A stretch of DNA of 64,000 bases from Bacillota bacterium. GTDB taxonomy: Bacteria > Bacillota > Clostridia > Oscillospirales > Acutalibacteraceae. The DNA lies in assembly GCA_023412715.1 (NCBI GenBank), contig JAEZCC010000013.1:1-64000 (forward strand). Direction: 5' to 3'. The notes beneath the pieces were generated by a model. It ran no database searches and was not told where the DNA came from. It saw nothing but the letters and a program-made list of their open reading frames with translations. This document shows positions 34,726-42,843 of the stretch, piece after piece (position 1 is the first letter of the stretch; the number at the start of each line of letters is the position of its first letter). The translations under genes and the position numbers were made by a program.

Positions 34726-35652
34726 TCACTGGGCCTGCGCCCGCATGGCGTCCTCAATGGACAGCTTAATTTTTCTGAGCTGGCTGTTGACGCCCGCGTC
34801 GATCACCTTGTCCGGCATTTCAATCACGCAGGCTCCCTGGTCCATGCCGTCCGTCGGTATCACCTTGACGTTGTCGGAAACGTCCTGCAGAGCCTTCACA
34901 ATGTTGTTGTCCGCCTTCATCAGCACGGCGGCCGACTCGCTGGGGACGTAAATGCGCACCCACTCCTGGTTGCGGTACGCGTCCATCGCGTTGACAATGA
35001 TGGAACGCAGGGTCTTTTCATCCGTCTCGATCTCCCGCTTCAGGATGGCCTTCGCAATGGCGACCGCAAGGTCCTGCAGGTCGTTCCGGAAATCCTCGAG
35101 GATGCGGGTTTTCGTCTCCTCCACGGTTTCGACCATCCGGCCAAGCTCCTGCACGTATTTGCGGTTCTCGGCCTCGGCGGCCTTGTGCGCCTCTTCCGAG
35201 CCGGACCGGCGGCCCGCTGCCAGTCCGTCGGTCTTGCCGCGCTCCAGGCCCTGCGCGTAGCCCTCGGCATACGCGCGCTTGCGCACGCTCGCGGCCTCGT
35301 GCTCCATCTGCTCCCCCGCCTCCTGCGTGAGGCGGGCGCTGTAGCTCTGCGCGGACTCGATGATCTGCCGCGCCTTCTCCGACGCTTCCGCCAGGATTTT
35401 GGCGGCCTGCTCCGCGGGGGGCGGTGCGGCGGGCGCTTTCGGCGGCTGCTTCTCTTTCGCTTTTTCCTCCGCCCCGCCGGAATCCTCGGGCGGCTGTTCT
35501 TCCGCCGCGCTTTCCTTCAGCCGCTCCTTCTCCGTGCTTTTCGGCGGCGCGGGGGAAGGGGGATCGTCGGCGAGGTCGAACCTGCGCCCGACAAAAACCG
35601 GAGGAGCCGGGATGCTTTGACCGGCTTTGATAACCCTACTCAATGATCTCAT
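34726..35652 (-). CDS. fliH: FliH regulator of the flagellar export ATPase
   Basis: Binds FliI and docks it at the C-ring. The N-terminal third is Pro/Glu/Ala-rich; the middle has long helices with Ala/Gly-spaced heptads; the C-terminus has the FliH/V-ATPase E-like domain (DLAVAIAKAILKREIE, WVRIYVPSES). ATG 35652 gives the family-like start MRSLSRVIK; a TTG 18 bases upstream is also in frame. The gene overlaps the 3' end of fliG by 17 bases. Protein length 308. Confidence 0.9.
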   Translation of the reverse strand: MRSLSRVIKAGQSIPAPPVFVGRRFDLADDPPSPAPPKSTEKERLKESAAEEQPPEDSGGAEEKAKEKQPPKAPAAPPPAEQAAKILAEASEKARQIIESAQSYSARLTQEAGEQMEHEAASVRKRAYAEGYAQGLERGKTDGLAAGRRSGSEEAHKAAEAENRKYVQELGRMVETVEETKTRILEDFRNDLQDLAVAIAKAILKREIETDEKTLRSIIVNAMDAYRNQEWVRIYVPSESAAVLMKADNNIVKALQDVSDNVKVIPTDGMDQGACVIEMPDKVIDAGVNSQLRKIKLSIEDAMRAQAQ

Positions 35653-36643
35653 CCTTCCCGCCTTTCGCAATCACCAGTTCGCCCTCGCTCTCAAGACGGC
35701 GAATCACGCCGACAATGCGCTGCTGCGCCTCTTCCACGTCCTTAAGACGCACGTTGTGCGTATACTCGAGGTCCGACTTGACGGTTTCGGCGGAACGGGT
35801 CGACATGTTCTTGAAAACGACGTCCGCCACTTCCTTGTTGGCGCCCTTGAGGGCGTAGACGAGGTCCTTGGAATCCACCTCGCGCAGAAAGCGCTGGATG
35901 GACATATCGTCCAGAATGGGGATATCTTCGAACACGAACATCTTTTTGCGGATCTCTTCGGAAAGCTCGGAATCTTTGCGGTTGAGTTCGTCGAAGATGT
36001 TTTTTTCGTTCGTGCGGTCCATGTTGTTCATGATGTCCGCGGCATAGCCGACGCCGCCGAGCTGCGTCAGCTCGACGTCGAACACGTTCGAGAATTTGTT
36101 CGCGAGGTTGCTTTCGACAATCTTGACAATCTCGGGCGAGGTGCGGTCCATGGTGGCGATGCGCTGCACCACGTCCACCTGCTTGTCCGGGTCGAGCTCC
36201 GAGATGACCGTGGCCGCCTGGTCCGGCGTCGCGTAAGAAAGGATGAGCGCGATGGTCTGCGGGTGCTCGTTCTGAATCGTCGTCAGCAGGTTCTTGTAGT
36301 CCGCCTTGCGCAGGAACTCGAACGCCTTCGTCCGCAGGGATTTTGTGACGCGCTCGAGCAGAGAGGCGGCCGCCTGCGCGCCGTAGGCCTTTTCCAGAAC
36401 ATTGCGGGCATATTCCACGCCGCCGTCGGTAATGACCTTCTGCGTCAGGCAAAGCTGGTAGAAATCGTTCAGCACGGCTTCCATATCGTCGGAGGACATG
36501 CGCGACGTTCTGGCAATCTCGTAGGTGAGCTGCTCGACTTCCTCTTCCTGAAGGAATTTATAGATTCTGGACGCCGCGTCGGAGCCCAGGGCGATGACCA
36601 CGGCCGCGGCCTTCTGGGCACCGGTCACTTTCTGTTCAGCCAT
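35636..36643 (-). CDS. fliG: FliG flagellar motor switch protein
   Basis: C-ring protein that interacts with the stator and FliF. The 335 residues cover the N, middle (EHPQTIALILSYATPDQAA near residue 125) and C-terminal torque domains; the charged torque helix and LKGANKEV-type motif are present near residues 270-300. The start overlaps the end of fliF by eight bases, consistent with coupled translation of interacting partners. Confidence 0.97.
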   Translation of the reverse strand: MAEQKVTGAQKAAAVVIALGSDAASRIYKFLQEEEVEQLTYEIARTSRMSSDDMEAVLNDFYQLCLTQKVITDGGVEYARNVLEKAYGAQAAASLLERVTKSLRTKAFEFLRKADYKNLLTTIQNEHPQTIALILSYATPDQAATVISELDPDKQVDVVQRIATMDRTSPEIVKIVESNLANKFSNVFDVELTQLGGVGYAADIMNNMDRTNEKNIFDELNRKDSELSEEIRKKMFVFEDIPILDDMSIQRFLREVDSKDLVYALKGANKEVADVVFKNMSTRSAETVKSDLEYTHNVRLKDVEEAQQRIVGVIRRLESEGELVIAKGGKDEIIE

Positions 36644-38393
36644 GTTTGCTGTCGTCTCCTCTCAACCAGCTTCTGATCAGCTGCGCGGCGATTTCAGGAT
36701 TGCGCGACGCGAATTCCTGGAGATCGCTCTTCAGCTCGTTGGATTTGCCGTTCATGGCGTTGCGGATCTCCTCGATGGATTCTTTCGGCTCCTTTTCTTC
36801 TTCTTCCACGTCTTCCTGCTCCACTTCCTCTGCGTCCGACTCGGGCGTTTCCGTCTCTTCCTCTTCTTCCTCCGCCTCTTCTTCCTCTTCCGGCACTTCT
36901 TCTTCGGTGTCGGCTTCTTCCGACGGCGCCTCTTCTTCCAGCGCCACCGGCATCTCTTCAGGCTGCAGCGGCATCGGGGCAATCGGCTGGAGGTTTTCCA
37001 GCAATTCCTGCTGCTTCCTGCGGCGCCTTGCGGCCAGAAGGACAATCAGCAGAATCAGCAGGGCCAGCGCGGCGGCGCCCGCCGCGAGGATGAGCGGGTT
37101 GCTCAGAAGTATCTGCGGGAAGGCCGCCGTGGGCGAAGCCGCACCGGTGGAATTCGAATTCAGAGGAACGGCCATCACCGCGACCTTGCTGGGGTCGACG
37201 GCGGCCGCGTTGGCCACGAGCGTCGTCACTTCCTGTTTCTGCGAGGGGGTCATGGAGTTCGTGTTCACAACAACAGCCACGGTCAGGTCATCGAGGGCCG
37301 CGGCGTCGCTCTGGATCTGCTCCTCCACCTGGCTGACCAGGTAGCTGTACGTCTTACTGTCTTTCGTCGTAATGACGTTTCCGTTCACAGAGACGCCCGG
37401 GTAGGTGGTGGTCGTGTCGGCATTGGGCTGCACGCCGACGACGCTGCCGGAGCTTGTGCCCTGCTGCGCGACGACATGCTCTTCCTGCGACTGGCTCACG
37501 ACGCCCGTGTTGCCGCCGCTCGACGACGGCGTGTAGGTGACGATATCCTGTATTTTCTTGTCAAGATCCATCTTGCTTTTGACGCTTGCACTGATATTGC
37601 CCTTGCCGTACGCCTGCGACAGAAGGGAAAGGATCTTGCTTTCCACGTTGTTCTCGTACTCTTTTTCAATTTTCAGCTTGAATTCGGAAAGGGTGATCTG
37701 CAGCGAGGTGGAAGACTCCTCGGTCGAAGTGGAGAACTCGGCGCCGGTCTCGCTGTTGATGACGGAGACGTTGTCGGCGGAAAGGTTCGGCACGCTTTTC
37801 GCGACGAGCTGTTTGATGCCGTTCACCTGCTGGGCGGCAAGCGACTGCCCGTCTTTCAGGTGGATCGTCACGGAAGCCGTGGCGGCCTGCTTGTTGTCGT
37901 CCCAGGCATAGGTGCCGCCCTCCGGGATGCTGATGGTAACATAATCGGTATCGACGGGCGAAAGGGTGCGGATGACCGCCTGAAGCCTTTCCTGCAGCTG
38001 GTACTGCTCAATGATTTTCCGCTCGTCGTCGGTGGTCATGACCCCGACGTTGCCCGTGAAGAAATCGTAGTTCGGCACGGATTTCGGGTAGCCTTCGTTC
38101 GAAAGCTGCATCCTGACGGAATTTTCCTGATCCTTCGCCACATAGATCGTGCCGTTGCTGCTTTTGTAGGGGACGTCCAGCTTCTGCAGCTCCGTCATGA
38201 CCTGCTGCGCCTCGTCGCTGTTCATGCCGGCGTAAAGGACGCTGTACTGGGTGCGGTTCATAAGGACTCCCAGAATGATTGCCAGCAGCACGACGCCGCC
38301 CAGCGAAGCCAGGAGAATCGCCTTGGCCCGCCTGGTCATTTTGTTCCAGAAATTCTTTATAGGGTCGATATATTTTTTCAACTGTTCATTCAT
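36636..38393 (-). CDS. fliF: FliF MS-ring protein with glutamate-rich cytoplasmic insertion
   Basis: Builds the membrane MS-ring. Two membrane segments flank the ring-building domains: near residues 19-41 and 437-460. The YscJ/FliF domain shows NRTQYSVLYAGM and ADNVSVINSETG. Between the second membrane segment and the FliG-binding C-terminal helix (RNPEIAAQLIRSWL) lies an extremely Glu-rich stretch of about 60 residues, well beyond the usual linker. ATG 38393 was chosen; a TTG at 38417 is also in frame. Protein length 585. Confidence 0.94.
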   Translation of the reverse strand: MNEQLKKYIDPIKNFWNKMTRRAKAILLASLGGVVLLAIILGVLMNRTQYSVLYAGMNSDEAQQVMTELQKLDVPYKSSNGTIYVAKDQENSVRMQLSNEGYPKSVPNYDFFTGNVGVMTTDDERKIIEQYQLQERLQAVIRTLSPVDTDYVTISIPEGGTYAWDDNKQAATASVTIHLKDGQSLAAQQVNGIKQLVAKSVPNLSADNVSVINSETGAEFSTSTEESSTSLQITLSEFKLKIEKEYENNVESKILSLLSQAYGKGNISASVKSKMDLDKKIQDIVTYTPSSSGGNTGVVSQSQEEHVVAQQGTSSGSVVGVQPNADTTTTYPGVSVNGNVITTKDSKTYSYLVSQVEEQIQSDAAALDDLTVAVVVNTNSMTPSQKQEVTTLVANAAAVDPSKVAVMAVPLNSNSTGAASPTAAFPQILLSNPLILAAGAAALALLILLIVLLAARRRRKQQELLENLQPIAPMPLQPEEMPVALEEEAPSEEADTEEEVPEEEEEAEEEEEETETPESDAEEVEQEDVEEEEKEPKESIEEIRNAMNGKSNELKSDLQEFASRNPEIAAQLIRSWLRGDDSKHG

Positions 38394-38427
38394 GGAAGAG
38401 TGCCATCCGCCCTTCAAGAAATTTTAG

Positions 38428-38742
38428 TCACAGGCTGGTATTCATGATCTCCTTGTAGGCATCAAGCAGTTTGTTGCGAAGCTCCACGACAAGGCTGACG
38501 GAAAGGCTGGCCTTCTGGGAGGCTATCATGGCGCTGTGCAGGTCGTCGGACTGGCCGGTCGTCAGCTGGTAGATTTGGCTGTTCAGGTCGGCGCCCGTCT
38601 GCTGCGCGCCGGAAATCGCGTCCTGCACCAGAGACTGAAACGGCAGCTGCACAGAGGAAGACGAAGCGGCGCTCTGCGCCCCGCGCGTCTTCGCAAGCTC
38701 TTCCAAAGAACCGATCGGCTGAATGGGCTGAATTGTATTCAT
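38428..38742 (-). CDS. fliE: FliE flagellar hook-basal body junction protein
   Basis: Links the MS-ring to the rod. The 104-residue protein ends with the FliE signature (ASLSVSLVVELRNKLLDAYKEIM near residues 77-99). The start ATG is four bases after the flgC stop and has GGAAAGTGACGGT upstream. Length and order (flgB-flgC-fliE-fliF) are canonical. Confidence 0.95.
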   Translation of the reverse strand: MNTIQPIQPIGSLEELAKTRGAQSAASSSSVQLPFQSLVQDAISGAQQTGADLNSQIYQLTTGQSDDLHSAMIASQKASLSVSLVVELRNKLLDAYKEIMNTSL

Positions 38743-38746
38743 ACCG

Positions 38747-39199
38747 TCACTTTCCTATCTCCAGCGCTTTGCTGGCCATGCTTTTTACTGCGTTCAGCGC
38801 CGTCAGGTTGGCGCTGTAGGCCCGCGTCACGGCCATCATGTCGACGGTCTCTTTGACAAGGTCTACGTTTGGTTTCTGCACATACCCCTGCGCGTTCGCG
38901 TCGGGGTTCGTGGGGTCATATTCCTCGCTGAAGGGCGTCTGGTCTTCCGTGATGCCGGTCACCTCGACCCCCTTCAAGGTAGAAGGCGCCGATGACGAAG
39001 CGATCTGCCCGTCGAGAAGGGAACGGAAAGACGCATCATCATCAGCGCATTGATATTCCACAATTTTCCGTCGGTACGGCCCGCCGTTGTCCGTGCGGGT
39101 GGTCTCGGCATTTGAGATATTCTCCGAAATCACGTCCATGCGAAGCCTGCTCGCCGTCAGGCCGGAACCGCTGATATCCAACGAGCTCAGAAAAGCCAC
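38747..39199 (-). CDS. flgC: FlgC proximal rod protein
   Basis: Rod component. I chose GTG 39199, giving MAFLSSLDISGSGLTASRL, the classic FlgC start, with AAAGGGG at normal spacing; an ATG 18 bases upstream overlaps that site. The signature DVISENISNAETTRTDNGGPYRR and the C-terminal VKETVDMMAVTRAYSANLTAL helix are present. Length 150 residues. It lies 32 bases after flgB. Confidence 0.95.
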   Translation of the reverse strand: MAFLSSLDISGSGLTASRLRMDVISENISNAETTRTDNGGPYRRKIVEYQCADDDASFRSLLDGQIASSSAPSTLKGVEVTGITEDQTPFSEEYDPTNPDANAQGYVQKPNVDLVKETVDMMAVTRAYSANLTALNAVKSMASKALEIGK

Positions 39200-39231
39200 C
39201 GGAAACGCCCCTTTCATTTATGTCAGCTATG

Positions 39232-39624
39232 TCAGCCGTTGCTTCCGCCCGTGATGGCCATTTTCAGGCGGGAAAAATTGTCGGACACCATCTGCAGGGA
39301 AGAGGAGTAGTTCAGCTCGGTACGGGCCAGCTCGATATTCTGCTGCTCGAGGTCCACGGCGTTGCCGTCGGCGCGGAGCGTCTCGTCGGAAGCCTCCGTG
39401 GTGACCGGCTGCACGCCGCCGACCGCATTCATAAGCTCCTGCCGGGTCCCGCCGTCGGAATCGCCGATCGCCGCTTTCAGCTGATCTTCAAAAGAAACAT
39501 TTTTCGTCTTGTAGCCGGGAGTCTCGAAATTCGCGATATTGTCTGAAATGGCCTGCTGCCTCGCCCACAGACCGTCAAGGTCCTTGTTGAGGAGCGTCGA
39601 GGAAACGCTGTCAATCCAATTCAA
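39232..39624 (-). CDS. flgB: FlgB proximal rod protein
   Basis: First gene of the large fla/che operon. The 130-residue rod protein has RQQAISDNIANFETPGYKTK near residue 22 and the C-terminal LEQQNIELARTELNYSSSLQ helix. It starts with TTG 39624, preceded by GGGGG seven bases upstream; the nearby ATG is out of frame and hits a stop at once. Leader of about 155 bases from the sigma-A promoter. Confidence 0.95.
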   Translation of the reverse strand: MNWIDSVSSTLLNKDLDGLWARQQAISDNIANFETPGYKTKNVSFEDQLKAAIGDSDGGTRQELMNAVGGVQPVTTEASDETLRADGNAVDLEQQNIELARTELNYSSSLQMVSDNFSRLKMAITGGSNG

Positions 39625-39702
39625 ACCATATTCCCCCTTTTCATTTATATGCGTCTGCCGCGGCGAAAAACGGACGCAGCGAACGCTTCCTGGCAGCTTT
39701 TT

Positions 39703-39733
39703 GCCATAATTCGTCCTGTTTCGTAATTATGGC
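39703..39733 (-). promoter_or_regulatory. Hairpin in the flgB operon leader
   Basis: A perfect nine-base-pair AT-rich stem (39703-39711 with 39725-39733) and 13-base loop lie in the leader between the sigma-A promoter and flgB. On the plus strand it is followed by a T-rich run; on the operon strand it is not, so it is not an obvious terminator for flgB. Function unknown. No other feature is seen in 39625-39784. Confidence 0.5.
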
Positions 39734-39784
39734 TGTTTTTTCGACAGAAAAAGAGTCCATTATCTTCCTTTGCAATTCCCATAT

Positions 39785-39813
39785 ATTATCTTACAATAAT
39801 ATGCAAAAGTCAA
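39785..39813 (-). promoter_or_regulatory. Sigma-A promoter of the fla/che operon
   Basis: Minus strand: -35 TTGACT at 39808-39813, 17-base spacer, -10 GATAAT at 39785-39790. It sits in a very AT-rich 460-base divergent region and points at flgB. The adjoining 39814-40036 is AT-rich with no recognisable gene. Confidence 0.85.
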
Positions 39814-40036
39814 TATTATTGCCTATAATTCAATAAAAAACGAATAATTTCGCGTCTCATAATGCAATGAATATAATAAATAATCATAATTATTATTGTG
39901 TAATGTAACCATATAATTCTCTTTATTTTTCCGTGAGAGATAAATGGTTACAAAAATCGCCGTTCATCGCCCTTTCGAGAAAAATTTCTATTCTCTCACA
40001 CGGCGCATTTTCCTTCCGGCGCGGCGGGAAGGACGC

Positions 40037-40063
40037 TAAATTTTTTCCGCGCCGTGCCGATAA
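40037..40063 (+). promoter_or_regulatory. Sigma-28 (SigD) promoter for flgM-flgN-flgK-flgL-fliW-csrA
   Basis: TAAA at 40037-40040, 15 bases, GCCGATAA at 40056-40063. One mismatch to consensus, in the last base. It lies 22 bases upstream of the flgM start, so the transcript leader is very short. Confidence 0.88.
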
Positions 40064-40084
40064 AACAATCGAGGTGAACGATTC

Positions 40085-40405
40085 ATGAATATCAACGGCG
40101 CGGGATTCGATGTGAACCTTTTTTATACGCTCAAATCCTCGTCAGGAACCGGGGCGGTTTCTGAGAATGCGAAAAGAGCAGGGTCGGTCCTTCCTGCGCA
40201 GGAACGCAGGAAGACGGACAGCGTGGAAATCTCCGCGCAATACGGCGAAGAGCCCGGCTCTTTTCTGACCGAACTGAAGAAAAAACTCGTCGGCAGCATG
40301 AACGAGCAGCCCGACGCCAGCCGTGCGCAGCGCCTTCATGACGAGATCGCGGCGGGGTCTTACGGCATCGACGCGGGCGAGCTGGCCCGGCAGATGCTTC
40401 TGTGA
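40085..40405 (+). CDS. flgM: FlgM anti-sigma-28 factor
   Basis: Binds SigD until the hook is complete, then is removed. The 106-residue protein has a disordered N-terminus and the FlgM C-terminal domain: KTDSVEISAQY, SRAQRLHDEIAAGSYGIDAGELARQML. GAGGTGAACGATTC precedes the ATG. It is transcribed by SigD itself, giving negative feedback. Stop lies 26 bases before flgN. Confidence 0.92.
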   Translation: MNINGAGFDVNLFYTLKSSSGTGAVSENAKRAGSVLPAQERRKTDSVEISAQYGEEPGSFLTELKKKLVGSMNEQPDASRAQRLHDEIAAGSYGIDAGELARQMLL

Positions 40406-40431
40406 CCGCCGCGGACCGGGAGGAAAATTTT

Positions 40432-40914
40432 ATGATAGACGACGTGCTTGCCGGCAGGCTCTATGATTTTTTTGGCGGCCTGCTGAACTTTTACAGGGAT
40501 TTTCTTTCGCTGGAGACTGAAAAATACGGCGACATCTCCGCCGGGCGTCTCGGCGCGGTCAATGCGCGCATAAAAAAAGAGCAGGCTTTCGTCATGCGGG
40601 CCAAGGGCCTGGAGCTGGACCGCCGGAAGCTGCTGGAAGAAGCCGGCGCGGAAGAGGCGACCATGCGGGATCTCATCCCCATGCTGCCCGCGGAAAGACA
40701 GCATGCCATGCAGGACCTGCACGCGGAGCTTTCCCAGACGCTGAACAGCCTGAAACGCACGAACGACAGCTGCCAGCAGATGACGAAAGACAAGCTGCGG
40801 CAGATTTCAAAAACGCTTTCAAACCTTGAGGATCACCCGGAGCTGAAACAAATCTACGGCTCGACGACAGAGCAGGAGTCCGGTACGGACGGCGTTTTTT
40901 CCATCAAGATCTGA
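40432..40914 (+). CDS. flgN: FlgN flagellar chaperone
   Basis: Chaperone for FlgK and FlgL, encoded immediately downstream. A 160-residue helical protein with FlgN-like pattern (FYRDFLSLETEKYGDI; MRAKGLELDRRKLLEEAG; LNSLKRTNDSCQQM). ATG 40432 follows GGGAGG; an in-frame GTG 30 bases upstream overlaps flgM. Identity rests on pattern plus fixed position between flgM and flgK. Confidence 0.88.
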   Translation: MIDDVLAGRLYDFFGGLLNFYRDFLSLETEKYGDISAGRLGAVNARIKKEQAFVMRAKGLELDRRKLLEEAGAEEATMRDLIPMLPAERQHAMQDLHAELSQTLNSLKRTNDSCQQMTKDKLRQISKTLSNLEDHPELKQIYGSTTEQESGTDGVFSIKI

Positions 40915-40938
40915 ACAGAAGAACGGAGGGCAAATCCA

Positions 40939-42837
40939 ATGAGTTCAACCTTTGACGGGCTGTATATCGCCAGAAGCGGCGTGCGAACTTCGAGGGTCAA
41001 CCTGAATATCGCGGGCCAGAACATCACGAACGCCACGACCGAGGGCTATACCCGCCAGCGCGTGGACCAGTCGTCGATTCCGTCCCCGTACGGATCTCTG
41101 TACGCGCAGAACCCCGGCGACTCCTACGGGCAGGGTTCCATCGCGACGGGCATCAACCAGATACGCGACGCCTTTCTGGATGCGGAATACCGCACGCAGA
41201 ACGCGAAAGCCGGCCAGAGCTCCGTCGAATACGACGCGCTGAGCTCTCTGGAGGACATCTTCACCTACACGACGACTTCAAAATCCTCTTCCTCTTCCGC
41301 GGTGGTCGACGTGCTGAGCAACGAATTCAGCAACTTCATCTCGCAGCTGCAGAACCTCACCTCGGGGAAAAGCGACGCTTCCGAAAGCGCCATCCGCGAA
41401 GAGGCGAAGCTGCTGGCGACAAAATTCAACACGGCCGCCCAGCAGCTGCAGACGGTGTGGAACCAGCAGTACACCGACCTGACCGACTACGGGGTCAAGC
41501 AGGTGAACGACCTGATGAAAAACATCGCCGAGCTGAACGGCCAGATCAAACGGGCGGAGGTTTCCGGCGTCCCCGCGCTGGAGCTGAGAGACCAGCGCAA
41601 CCTGATGCTGGACCAGCTTTCGCAGTACGTCGGCATCAAGGTGACGGAAACGCCCGTCGACAGCGGCTCCGGCACCAAGGTGAACCAGCTTTCCGTCACG
41701 CTTGCCGACCCGGACGGGAACAGCCTGGGGTACACGCTGATCAACGGCGACCAGTACGCGGCGTTCTCCGTCTCGAAGGTTCCCGCCGATGAAAAGGCGG
41801 CCGACGGCATTGCGAGCACAAGCAGCTACAGCGATGTGGAGATGCACCTGTCGGGCCTGACGACAGACGGCAATTTCGCCGCAGCCGGCGAACAGCTGGC
41901 GCCCGCGACCTACAACATCACGCTGGTCACCGGCACCCCCCCGGCGACAACGACGACGAACGGCAGCATTGACACTTCTTCGTTCTCGCTGGCCGCTCCC
42001 CCGACGATGGACGAACTCAAAGACGCGGTGCAGACGGCTCTGAATGACCCGCCGTGGAACGGCTCGGTCACCGTGGCCAACGTAAACGGGGCGCTTCAGT
42101 TCACTACAACTTCCGGCGGCACCCTCAGCGTAGAACGCGAGGGCGGGCTGAACAGCGAGCTGCAGAGCGGCAGCTTCCCCGGGTATCTCGCCCTGCTGAA
42201 CGAAAGCGGGGAATTCGACACGGCATCCGGCGGCGCCACGACGACCACGCGGGGCATCGGCTATTATTCGCAGCTGCTGGACACCATCGCGGCCAACCTT
42301 GCGGACGCCGTCAACACCGTCAACAGCACCAACGACGCCGGCGACAACAAGCCGCTGCTGACGCAGGACGGCACCCTTACCGGCCACATCACGGCGGCGA
42401 ACATCCAGCTCGCCTCGGCCTGGACGACCGGGTACCTCACGACCAGCAAAGACACCGCGAACCCCGGCGACAGCACGGATTCCTCTTACTCCAACATCAC
42501 GAACATGATTGTCGCGCTGACGACCGCGGAGCACACGCTGCGCAGCAGCAAAGGGGTCGACATCTACACCGGGACCATACAGAAGGCCGTCGCCAACGTG
42601 GCCACCACGCTCGGGCAGGACGTCAACAGCGTGAACTCGACCGACTCGACGAACTCCACCATTCTGAGCAGCATCGACACGAACCGGCAGTCGAACTCCT
42701 CGGTCAGCATCGACGACGAGGCGATCGATTTGGTCCAGTTCAACCAGGCGCTGACCGCCGCTTCCCGCTTCATGACCGCGGTCGACGAGTGCCTCCAGAC
42801 AATCATCAGCAGCATGGGCGTTGCAGGAAGGGGCTAA
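40939..42837 (+). CDS. flgK: FlgK hook-associated protein 1
   Basis: First hook-filament junction protein. The N-terminus has the rod-family signature AGQNITNATTEGYTRQRVDQ near residue 28; the C-terminus has VSIDDEAIDLVQFNQALTAASRFMTAVDE. The 632-residue length is in the normal upper range. GGAGGGCAAATCCA precedes the ATG. Six bases separate it from flgL. Confidence 0.96.
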   Translation: MSSTFDGLYIARSGVRTSRVNLNIAGQNITNATTEGYTRQRVDQSSIPSPYGSLYAQNPGDSYGQGSIATGINQIRDAFLDAEYRTQNAKAGQSSVEYDALSSLEDIFTYTTTSKSSSSSAVVDVLSNEFSNFISQLQNLTSGKSDASESAIREEAKLLATKFNTAAQQLQTVWNQQYTDLTDYGVKQVNDLMKNIAELNGQIKRAEVSGVPALELRDQRNLMLDQLSQYVGIKVTETPVDSGSGTKVNQLSVTLADPDGNSLGYTLINGDQYAAFSVSKVPADEKAADGIASTSSYSDVEMHLSGLTTDGNFAAAGEQLAPATYNITLVTGTPPATTTTNGSIDTSSFSLAAPPTMDELKDAVQTALNDPPWNGSVTVANVNGALQFTTTSGGTLSVEREGGLNSELQSGSFPGYLALLNESGEFDTASGGATTTTRGIGYYSQLLDTIAANLADAVNTVNSTNDAGDNKPLLTQDGTLTGHITAANIQLASAWTTGYLTTSKDTANPGDSTDSSYSNITNMIVALTTAEHTLRSSKGVDIYTGTIQKAVANVATTLGQDVNSVNSTDSTNSTILSSIDTNRQSNSSVSIDDEAIDLVQFNQALTAASRFMTAVDECLQTIISSMGVAGRG

Positions 42838-42843
42838 CGGAAA

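Noticed and set aside
39625..39784. c-di-GMP-I riboswitch before flgB
   Set aside because: Looked for the conserved core of that riboswitch on the operon strand and did not see it; only a simple hairpin is present.
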